Below are positions 5,901-12,355 of a DNA stretch of 12,355 nucleotides, piece by piece; the first letter of the stretch is position 1; each line of letters starts with the position of its first letter. Where the stretch lies: assembly GCA_947565475.1 (NCBI GenBank), contig CANOGI010000037.1, positions 1 to 12,355 of the forward strand, given 5' to 3'. A program made the translations under genes and the position numbers. The stretch is from an uncultured Eubacteriaceae bacterium. GTDB taxonomy: Bacteria > Bacillota > Clostridia > Lachnospirales > CAG-274. A model generated the notes under the pieces. The model did no database searches and was not told the DNA's origin. It saw only the letters and a program-made list of their open reading frames with translations.

Positions 5901-7859
5901 GACAGCATCTACGAGTTTAACGGAACGGATTTTTCCGATACTCCGGTTTCAGCGGAGAGATTTGGTTATGACCCAAAAGACGTTATTCAAAACGTTTTAT
6001 ATGATAGAACTTTAAGCCCGAATCAGCTTTATTTCTATTATCTCAGAACGGTAAGAATTGTGGACGGAAAACCTGTGGCGTACTCTGTATGGGTTCCTCT
6101 TTCAGTGACTACGACCCCGGTTGAGAGTCCTTACAACCTTAAAATTGAGAAAGGCATTAAACACGATAAGGAAAGCCAGGTTGTAATAAGTTTTGACACT
6201 CCTTATTTTGACACGAATTTACTTGGTACTGAATATGATATTCAATACGCTCTTAAGCAGGATACGGAATTGTGGGAAAGCCCCGTTACGATGAAGCCCG
6301 AGACTCTTAAAGCAAATAAAACGGAAAATCCCGATGGTACTCTGCATTTTACCTATACAATAGGAGGGCTTGAGCAGGGCAAGCTTTACTTTATAAAAGT
6401 AAGGATTTTAAACAACACTCTTAACGAAGCCTCAATCTACTCTAACATAGAAAAACACAGAACAGACGTTGACGCCGTTGACCAGGACAAAAAAGAGGAA
6501 ATCGACGGTTGGATAGACAGATTTAAAGAACTTCTTGAGGAGGAGCTTGACGACCCTTACTGGATTCTTGACGATACCACCGCAAATACGGTAGTTTATT
6601 ATAGACCTCAGCACTTCCAAAGCGTTATAAACGAAGCTGTTACGGGAGTTATTAATCTTCCGGCAGGCGAGTTTGGGGCGAAAAAAATATATTATATACC
6701 GGCAAGCGCCATAAAACAGGCTTATGACGCTAACAAGGGATTTAAAGTAAGCTGGAAAGACGCCGACGTTATCGTGGGGGCGAGGGCTATTGATCCGGCG
6801 CTTAACGAGGCTATCCGTCAGGTTCTTGACAGAATGGACCACGACCATGTTGAGGATTATTTTATAAAGATAACGGCGTACTTTAATCCTGTTTCCTATA
6901 CTATTGAGAATACTGACCCGTTAAGTCCCATTATCGATGTGGAGGTTGACGCCGTAGGTGTTGACGAGGATATTCAGGAATGGGACGACGAGAGAGTCGA
7001 CGACATTATCGAGTGGATTAAAGACACGGTTGAGGATAACTATGATGACATAGTTGACGAGATAGACGACGCTGACAAGGACGAGGATATGGTTAAATTC
7101 ATAAAAGACCTTGTTATAGATTTTAATGAGGATACCCATGAGGAGTTTCTTGACGACCTTGATGACATAATCGACAGAAGCTTCGCCACGGAAGAACTTG
7201 AGGCCAGTATTATAATAGCTTATCCGGCTGCCCAGGGAATCACTGTTTCCGGAAGACGGCAGGTAAACGGCGTTTGGACCGGCGCGACGGTTTCCGATTA
7301 TATGGGCAAAAAAGCCATTTACACAAAAAATCCGGGAATATACGTGTTTTTAGGAAAAGCCGTTATTATTCCGGAGATAGCTAATTTGCCGAATGGTCAG
7401 CTTATTACGAATATTGTGGCTAAATACGGTCTTGAGGACTTCTTAGGAAAAGGCACGGCGCTGAATATTAACGCTCCTTTGACAAGAAACGCCGCCCTCG
7501 GCTGCTCGGCGAGAATATCGGGAGCGGACAGAACCGCAGAGCCTATAGCTTTCTTTACCTCAAAGGGTGTAAATCTCCTTGTCAAAAATAAACAGGGAGA
7601 CGCCACAAATCAAGAGGCTGTTTATCTTACCATGATGGTTTATCAAGTAAGAAAAAATATAAAAATAGATACGGTTCAAATTAGGAATTTCGCCGCGACA
7701 AGCAACATAAAGGGCATTCAGCCAGTATTTAAAAAGAGTATTCAATCCGCTTTCGAGCTTGGAGTATACACAAATTCGGGTATGAATCCAAACGGCGTTA
7801 TGACGATAAAAGATTATTTGCAGATGCTCGCGAATATTTCAGCGAAAGTTAATCTTTAA
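2976..7859 (+). CDS. Giant secreted surface protein (1627 aa) with fibronectin type III-like modules and a divergent SLH-like C-terminus
   Basis: Probably exported by Sec and held on the cell wall; its ligand or function is unknown. A signal peptide (Lys at 2 and 7, hydrophobic core about 8-24) ends at VYA (27-29). Residues 30 to about 685 are beta-rich and not confidently assigned to a family. Fibronectin type III-like modules follow at about 690-890 (GLDKNQPYY near 838, TTLPDEDVP near 884), 897-1050 and 1052-1162. A beta module with YYIPASAIKQ (near 1239) and FIKITAY (near 1297) resembles those before SLH domains in clostridial surface proteins. An acidic insert (1329-1400) and its partner strands (about 1405-1470) come next. 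The last ~155 residues look like degenerate SLH repeats (for example ALNINAPLTRNAA and ELGVYTNSGMN). The mature protein has only two Cys (471, 1510). The next gene encodes a relative. Confidence is high for a real secreted protein, moderate for the domain calls. Confidence 0.85.
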   Translation: MKTITAKFLSFIFLLNTLFFGVSFQSVYAADAFAFEWNKENILNDGLNIVSKGDASDNVFLWWDFGKRNGSSFDRGTYTLSYNIKDGKRVDFEIVKNGSVANVTYKVFDYATSDYISLSDTLFQVYRDTDGIYVAPTAESFPNATENFGVVYDGPDGKPTKASFNITQSSGFAFKYDNETIKFQWVKGTDNDIMYYVTSGIQQGNIYDFDLKLNIPGESEISDNLQIFTGINANSFRSTPYANDRHYEIDHTERPFTGVNANDPGYEPELVLDINMPKVWDDATKSYIYIDPSSATSNDITSLVVNLGNIDDSKKIQVSIANIYANNPNTGATYTIGGNTGQGGDGRVNVTRDVNNSTISVNITNLQPGVIYNPAEISLYKPNNGNFLADVTTIPHGKVYTYPVYTVEALSAEQFYLKIQPFEGYKGYYIVKSGATSATLTNWAQVEDSKGGTEPIYVPVNINAINKQTQCFQIDFVFTPPDSTPGTSQVTLESQILKFKPDDSDVVISTPANFEVISAEVVPSNPGASTENELLMTLRWDMGYEAVLKNILKKNGGELDVYYEFNRGEVPYDENEQQFAKIKLHLSLVGDEIKITADKEDGVAEIEEDSFKFDTYDVLMGTTRHTVVRPTITFRMPTAPKADKNQLFLYPNVYFLNLSGYYTDNKTYVKIPASLYDDVTLDDVVDYDVPEPQNVRVVTAGDKAIGKNEFTVEWDTFDIDDRDSLIYKYREKMLLTRKYDFGDKSIKFNAYVTQDKANFDNLIQYNNNRDEIPGTISGIIKTFDFGGKTADAGLDFSANSAVGGTVLRDELRNNQIVKIENIMHDPSAENQSFTLRGLDKNQPYYVILETVVVPYDTVNEKYLDEEGNDETDLSGYSSIVTATTLPDEDVPGPEDDYPEAPDNFTKDDITLNSVKLMWDKVIDGAEYPNSSLEYQFIRINGEQMDEVTRASRKDYAEVWEKVNSGVKVAGWQTLKDSIYEFNGTDFSDTPVSAERFGYDPKDVIQNVLYDRTLSPNQLYFYYLRTVRIVDGKPVAYSVWVPLSVTTTPVESPYNLKIEKGIKHDKESQVVISFDTPYFDTNLLGTEYDIQYALKQDTELWESPVTMKPETLKANKTENPDGTLHFTYTIGGLEQGKLYFIKVRILNNTLNEASIYSNIEKHRTDVDAVDQDKKEEIDGWIDRFKELLEEELDDPYWILDDTTANTVVYYRPQHFQSVINEAVTGVINLPAGEFGAKKIYYIPASAIKQAYDANKGFKVSWKDADVIVGARAIDPALNEAIRQVLDRMDHDHVEDYFIKITAYFNPVSYTIENTDPLSPIIDVEVDAVGVDEDIQEWDDERVDDIIEWIKDTVEDNYDDIVDEIDDADKDEDMVKFIKDLVIDFNEDTHEEFLDDLDDIIDRSFATEELEASIIIAYPAAQGITVSGRRQVNGVWTGATVSDYMGKKAIYTKNPGIYVFLGKAVIIPEIANLPNGQLITNIVAKYGLEDFLGKGTALNINAPLTRNAALGCSARISGADRTAEPIAFFTSKGVNLLVKNKQGDATNQEAVYLTMMVYQVRKNIKIDTVQIRNFAATSNIKGIQPVFKKSIQSAFELGVYTNSGMNPNGVMTIKDYLQMLANISAKVNL

Positions 7860-7865
7860 GGAGGT
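7860..7865 (+). promoter_or_regulatory. Ribosome binding site directly abutting the upstream stop codon
   Basis: GGAGGT begins at the base after the TAA (7857-7859) of the upstream gene and lies 8 nt before ATG 7874. The 14-nt gap leaves no room for a promoter, so the two genes should share an mRNA, and ribosomes ending the first gene can reinitiate on the second. Confidence 0.85.
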
Positions 7866-7873
7866 ATTTTTCT

Positions 7874-10800
7874 ATGAGGAAAAATAAATTAAAAAGAATT
7901 TTTGCTTTTTTACTCTCCTGTATCTTTTCATTTTCCTGCGTTATGTTTGACGCTCAGAGCGTTTTCGCAAACTTGCAAAGTCATGTTAAAGATGTTGTTA
8001 TAAGGGCGCTTCCCCAGACGGGAAACGCCACCAACATCAATCTCTCGTGGACTAATCCCCCGTGGTCTAATCTTGTCGACGGCGAGGCGCAGGGAGGCGA
8101 CATTGTTCACGCTCCTGACGGTTTTAGAATAAGGGAAAGAAATCTTACGGCGGGAGAGGGAACTTTCAACAATCTCACGGAGGTAGGGCCGAACGACACG
8201 ACAGCCACAATCTCAAGGGTTTTGGCGACGGGAAGTCTTTATATGTACGAGGTACAGCCTTATCACTTGCATACATACGTGCGTGACGACGGTCTTCCTG
8301 TTAGGATAGACGCTCCTTATGACACCAGCACGCCGGAGGACGTTTTGTTTATGAGCGACCTTAAGGTTGACGCCAAGGGTTCGGGAAATTATCTCACGGT
8401 TACATGGGATAATCCCCAGTATAACAGAAAAGATATTTTTCAGGGATACAGGATTTATTATCAAAGAGGCGGAGCTACCGTTACAAGTTTTAATAACTTT
8501 AAAGACGTAAGTATTGACAACGAAGAGCTTGTGCGTCTCTCAGACGAGGAAAGAGAAGGTGTGTCAAGACTCCAGTTTAGTATTTTTGACACGGCTTTGG
8601 CGCAGGGAGAGGTTTACGCCGTTAAGGTTGAGCCTTTATACGCCGGCGCTGAGATAAGAAAGCTTACTAACAATTTGAGTTACACCAATATATCAATTAA
8701 CGATATTGTCTATAAAATAGCTTTTAACTCTTACACCACAAACGAGTACAGAACAAACAACGCTTATATTTCCGTTCCCCTTGAGATTCTTGAGAACGGA
8801 AAAGATTATCTCAATCTTCATTGGTGGGGGCTTTCAAACACTATCGGCAACATTCAGAGAATTGAGGTTTTTAAAGGCGCCTCTGAAACTGACATAGGCG
8901 TAAAAATAGGAACGATATATTCTCCTCAGGCTATTTACGTAAATTACTGGCAAATTGACAAACCTATTGAGACAACATATTATCAGCTTAAAATATTTGT
9001 TGAGGGCATGGACGTTCCAATTACATCGGAAATAGCCGTATACGACCCAAATGCTGTCAATATTACCCCGAATAAGCCAAAAGTTTTCCTTGAGGTAAAC
9101 GAGACGGCGGCTCAAAACACATTGGACGCTTATTGGTCGGTGTTTATGCGCCATCCTTATACAGACAGCGAGAAGGAGTTTGTTGAGGAAAACGGAATGT
9201 ACATAGATACAAACGTTTTATATGATTTATGGATTACGGACAACGTCGAGGATCTTCAGAATCCTAATCTTCCCAAAACTCTTGATTCCGTAAGTCCGGC
9301 TCAGCTTACAAAAACAAATATACCGGATTATGAAAATCCTGTGTATTACAGAGCCCTTACGACTTATACCGGAAAAGATGACACGGGGGCGTTTGTGACT
9401 AAAAATATTGTTCAGAACAAAGTGTATTATATAAAGCTTGTTGTGTCAAAGCCTGTGGCTATAGGCAACCCACTTACGGCGGAACCCGCCTACGCTTCCC
9501 AGTATTTTCCGGCGAGAGGCGATATAGCCGCTCCCCAGTCTCTTAACAAACCGCCTCTTAAAATCAAAGAGGATGAAGAGGGAAACGAGCTTGTGACAAA
9601 CAACTCCATTGAGGTTGAGTGGAGAACAAAATGGTATGAGATATATGACAGCGAAACTGATTCATGGTACTCAAGCGCTTCTGTCGGCTCAGACGGGAAA
9701 ATATTTTACGGCGACGAGAAAGGCACGTCGGGAAGCGCCATTACTTTCCACGACGTTGACAGCGAGGAAAGAGTCAAATCACTCTTTCAGGGGGCGGGTC
9801 TTACGGAAGATCAGGTGAATCTTCTTCCGGTGAGACAGGTTGACCTTACCGCTTCGGACATTAAATATGAGGCGCTTTATATCCCATACGCTGATATAGC
9901 GGACATACCGGGAGGATACGAGGCGTATCTTAAACAGATTATGAAAGACGAGAACGCCGGCTGGCAGACGATAAACCCATCTTTTTATTCAGACGTTCTC
10001 GCCTCATACAATATAACAGGACTTGAGAAAAACACGACATACGCTATTATTATACGGCCGTACAGAATTCTTGAGGACGGGCAGAAAGACGCTTATCCAG
10101 CTTATATTATGGGTACGACTTTGCCCGATGACGTTCCGATTGAGATAACTCCTACCGTTCCTGTGCTTGAGGAAGATAAGCACGACGATATGTCAATAAC
10201 TGTAAGATGGCAGGAGTTTATGGACAGTCTTGAGTATGAGCTTGCTTACAGCACTAATCTTGTCGCTGACCCGTCGTCGGGAGCTACTATAATTACGATG
10301 GATCAGATTAACGAGTTCGGCGAGAGAAAAACCGAGGACGAAATCCGCAGGATTTATTACAGAATAAAAGGTCTTATGCCCGAAACGGGATATTATATAT
10401 GGATTAGGGCGAACGCCCCCAACGGAGGGAATACGGTTTACTCCTCGTGGTCAAGTCCTATTTACGTTATAACAGACCCTTTGGGAAAACCTGAAATTCC
10501 TGACGGTCTTGGTCTTGTGGCTAAGGATACTATAAATATTTATAATTCTAACCACGATACTAAATATGAACAGCGCACCGATAAATATATTATCGCCGAG
10601 TGGAACAGAAACGAGGACGATTTGGGACCATCTCCAGCTGCCGCCGCTACGGGGGATAAATACGAGGTTTTAGCGGACGAGGCTATTCAGAATACCATAG
10701 TCGTTAAACTTAATGACCTTGAGGCCAATACCGATTATTACGGAAGAGTAAAGGCGAGATGTACCGTAAGCATAGGCAACGACGGGACAAGGACGAAATC

Positions 10801-12166
10801 TTATACTTATATTTTCCAATTCTCAAAAAACAAGGATTTTAAAGACGCTTTGACAATCGTTATTCCTGACGGGGACGCTGAAATTGAGGAAACATCTTTT
10901 ACAAAAGAGTCAGACTGGTGTACTCCTGTAAGGTTTAAGGCTGGAAAAAGCGATGATGAGTATAACGGCGGAATAAATGATTCTCATTATCCTTTGCCTG
11001 ACGATGATTTTGAGTATATTTACGACGGATTTACGAATACTCTTACTTATCGTTTCCGCTCAAACAAGGAGGACAACGATGGTCTTGATGACAACTATGT
11101 TGACCAGAGATTTATTTCAACTATACTTCAGAAAAAACTTTATGAGTTTGAGGTTGATTTAACTTATTACAGCAATTATCAAATTAAAAACAGAGTGGTT
11201 GAGATACCTTACTCTATTATGGAAGCTTTCGGGGAGCACGATATTACCCTTTATTTAAAAGCTGACAACGTGAAATTTGGGTTTACACCAGACTTTATAA
11301 GAACAACTGAGGTGAATTCTCTTTCAGGATACGGACATGGCGCCGACGTCAGAATAACCGTCACGGCGAGCCCGGCGGACGCTCCGCTTCTTCAGAACGG
11401 TCAGACGTATATTTCTCCCGCTCAGAAACTTTCGGTTGATATTATTACCCCGACGGGTATTAAAAATATGAAACAATTTTATAAGAATGTGGATGTGGCT
11501 ATCAAGCTTAACGACAGGTTTACTTCTCAGGAAACTAATGTAGGAGCTTATTATGATACGGATTTAACTACAAATTGGGAAAGATACAACAGTGTTTACG
11601 ATGACGTGAATGGTACTTTTATCGGAACAACTAAAATTCCGGCGACTTTTTCCGCTATCAGGAAAAACGCCCCGTCTATCTCAACCAACGACCCTAACGC
11701 TATTAATTCTCTTATAAGTCTTAACAGCAAAATAGCCATTACAGATATGCAGTATGCAAAACCGAACGCCGTTGTGTCGACGGTTCAGTTTAACAACATT
11801 GTGGCGGCGGTTGCAAACGGCAGAAAAGACGTGGCTATAAATGGTTCTCTGCCTGACGCCGATTATACGGCTCTCTCAAGACGAGGTATGCTTATATCAT
11901 CGCCTACAGTATCAAGAGAAGAGGGCGTAAACGCTCTTGTTAAACTTTATGAGGTTAAAACAGGACGACAAGCGCCTTATACTTCTTTAGAGCTTACTCA
12001 GTACAGCGATATTAAAAACGCTAATCCCGCTTATCAGACAGCTATGCTTAAAGCGGGGGATTTAGGATTTTACGGAAACACATACGGGGCGAGACCTAAA
12101 GAAACGATGAGTCTTACGGATTTACTTTATATGGTGGATATAATTATAAGAGACTCAAATATGTAG
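7874..12166 (+). CDS. Giant secreted surface protein (1430 aa) with about seven fibronectin type III-like modules and a divergent SLH-like C-terminus
   Basis: A probable exported wall-associated protein of unknown role, related to its upstream neighbour. A basic start (R2, K3, K5, K7, R8) and hydrophobic core end at VFA (30-32), a good signal peptidase I site. Fibronectin type III-like modules can be drawn at about 43-155, 160-262, 299-394, 397-550, 553-755 (GLEKNTTYA, then TTLPDDVP), 756-870 and 872-985; the sixth is the clearest (SITVRWQEF, YYIWIRANAP). A two-part pre-SLH module follows: VVEIPYSIMEAF near 1109 with DVRITVTAS near 1158, and DVAIKLNDRF near 1206 through ATFSAIRKN. The C-terminal ~145 residues carry SLH-like features (VSREEGVNALVKLYEV from about 1348, YSDIKNANPAYQ, then LGFYGNTYG). 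No enzymatic motif was recognised. Two Cys remain after signal removal (963, 1016). Binding, adhesion or envelope-layer structure are the natural guesses. Confidence 0.86.
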   Translation: MRKNKLKRIFAFLLSCIFSFSCVMFDAQSVFANLQSHVKDVVIRALPQTGNATNINLSWTNPPWSNLVDGEAQGGDIVHAPDGFRIRERNLTAGEGTFNNLTEVGPNDTTATISRVLATGSLYMYEVQPYHLHTYVRDDGLPVRIDAPYDTSTPEDVLFMSDLKVDAKGSGNYLTVTWDNPQYNRKDIFQGYRIYYQRGGATVTSFNNFKDVSIDNEELVRLSDEEREGVSRLQFSIFDTALAQGEVYAVKVEPLYAGAEIRKLTNNLSYTNISINDIVYKIAFNSYTTNEYRTNNAYISVPLEILENGKDYLNLHWWGLSNTIGNIQRIEVFKGASETDIGVKIGTIYSPQAIYVNYWQIDKPIETTYYQLKIFVEGMDVPITSEIAVYDPNAVNITPNKPKVFLEVNETAAQNTLDAYWSVFMRHPYTDSEKEFVEENGMYIDTNVLYDLWITDNVEDLQNPNLPKTLDSVSPAQLTKTNIPDYENPVYYRALTTYTGKDDTGAFVTKNIVQNKVYYIKLVVSKPVAIGNPLTAEPAYASQYFPARGDIAAPQSLNKPPLKIKEDEEGNELVTNNSIEVEWRTKWYEIYDSETDSWYSSASVGSDGKIFYGDEKGTSGSAITFHDVDSEERVKSLFQGAGLTEDQVNLLPVRQVDLTASDIKYEALYIPYADIADIPGGYEAYLKQIMKDENAGWQTINPSFYSDVLASYNITGLEKNTTYAIIIRPYRILEDGQKDAYPAYIMGTTLPDDVPIEITPTVPVLEEDKHDDMSITVRWQEFMDSLEYELAYSTNLVADPSSGATIITMDQINEFGERKTEDEIRRIYYRIKGLMPETGYYIWIRANAPNGGNTVYSSWSSPIYVITDPLGKPEIPDGLGLVAKDTINIYNSNHDTKYEQRTDKYIIAEWNRNEDDLGPSPAAAATGDKYEVLADEAIQNTIVVKLNDLEANTDYYGRVKARCTVSIGNDGTRTKSYTYIFQFSKNKDFKDALTIVIPDGDAEIEETSFTKESDWCTPVRFKAGKSDDEYNGGINDSHYPLPDDDFEYIYDGFTNTLTYRFRSNKEDNDGLDDNYVDQRFISTILQKKLYEFEVDLTYYSNYQIKNRVVEIPYSIMEAFGEHDITLYLKADNVKFGFTPDFIRTTEVNSLSGYGHGADVRITVTASPADAPLLQNGQTYISPAQKLSVDIITPTGIKNMKQFYKNVDVAIKLNDRFTSQETNVGAYYDTDLTTNWERYNSVYDDVNGTFIGTTKIPATFSAIRKNAPSISTNDPNAINSLISLNSKIAITDMQYAKPNAVVSTVQFNNIVAAVANGRKDVAINGSLPDADYTALSRRGMLISSPTVSREEGVNALVKLYEVKTGRQAPYTSLELTQYSDIKNANPAYQTAMLKAGDLGFYGNTYGARPKETMSLTDLLYMVDIIIRDSNM

Positions 12167-12280
12167 GAGTTATATAAGTATTAGCGATTATTGGTAAGTA
12201 TTTATAGGGAACAAAGGCGTTTCCTTGGGCTTAAAAGTGTTTCGCCGAATAGAGGCGAGCGGTTTTAACTGATAGAAGAA

Positions 12281-12317
12281 GGGGGTGTGAAAAATTCATT
12301 TTTTCACACCCCCTTTT
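12281..12317 (+). terminator. Strong intrinsic terminator after the surface-protein genes
   Basis: GGGGGTGTGAAAAA (12281-12294) pairs perfectly with TTTTTCACACCCCC (12300-12313) around the loop TTCAT, followed by TTTT (12314-12317). The 14-bp stem with five G-C pairs at its base is the best terminator in the window. The A-run in the left arm gives it partial symmetry, so it may also stop transcripts from the right. Confidence 0.88.
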
Positions 12318-12344
12318 GCGGGAAATGTATACATTTCCCGCAAA
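12315..12344. repeat. Perfect 30-bp palindrome next to the terminator
   Basis: TTTGCGGGAAATGTA (12315-12329) is followed without a gap by its exact reverse complement (12330-12344), centred on GTATAC. It overlaps the T-run of the preceding terminator by three bases. As RNA it would form a second hairpin; there is no T-run after it on either strand. A dimeric-protein site, a second RNA 3'-end hairpin or a dispersed intergenic repeat are all possible. Confidence 0.8.
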
Positions 12345-12355
12345 TTGTTTAAGGA

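Noticed and set aside
7913..7939. Lipoprotein signal in the second surface protein (Cys 16 and 22)
   Set aside because: The residues before each Cys do not fit a lipobox, and Cys 16 falls too early in the hydrophobic core; VFA at 30-32 is a good signal peptidase I site.
12166..12180. AGGAG right after the last stop codon as a ribosome binding site for a further gene
   Set aside because: No ATG, GTG or TTG follows at a workable distance with an open frame before the terminator.
12242..12270. Hairpin TCGCC (12242-12246) / GGCGA (12254-12258) followed by TTTT as the operon terminator
   Set aside because: Only 5 bp with the T-run displaced; the 14-bp stem at 12281-12313 is much stronger.

Overview
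The window looks like chromosomal DNA from a Gram-positive, low-GC anaerobe of the class Clostridia. The grounds are AT-rich spacers, strong AGGAGG-type ribosome binding sites, a TTG start, Gram-positive-style signal peptides and SLH-like cell-wall anchoring regions. The genus cannot be named from the sequence alone. All five recognised genes are on the + strand.

Left part (1-2431): a vitamin B1 cluster. thiD (HMP / HMP-phosphate kinase) and thiE (thiamine-phosphate synthase) supply and join the pyrimidine half of thiamine to give thiamine phosphate. A HAD-family phosphatase of unknown substrate follows. The two spacers inside the cluster carry copies of the same 37-bp palindromic repeat. The repeat contains an in-frame TTG, so an automatic gene caller tends to give thiE and the HAD gene false N-terminal extensions that both begin MLYKN. 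The true starts are at 1040 and 1787, each just after a ribosome binding site, and both proteins are then 214 aa.

Middle (2432-2975): a 544-bp AT-rich gap without a gene. It holds weak hairpins that may end the thi transcript, a near-consensus sigma-A promoter (TTGACT, 17 bp, TATAAT) and, between that promoter and the next gene, a 164-bp element with 21-bp terminal inverted repeats. The element is flanked by the direct repeat TATTA, as expected of a miniature inverted-repeat transposable element (MITE).

Right part (2976-12166): two very large secreted proteins, 1627 and 1430 aa, 14 bp apart and probably translated from one mRNA. Each has a signal peptide, a series of fibronectin type III-like beta modules, a two-part beta module of the sort that precedes SLH domains in clostridial surface proteins, and a divergent SLH-like C-terminus. 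The two C-termini can be aligned by eye, so the genes are probably ancient duplicates and both products are probably held on the cell wall. The first protein also has a 72-residue, 47% acidic helical insert that the second lacks.

The transcript probably ends at a strong terminator at 12281-12317, next to a perfect 30-bp palindrome. The thi genes and the surface-protein genes look like two separate transcription units with no evident functional link.
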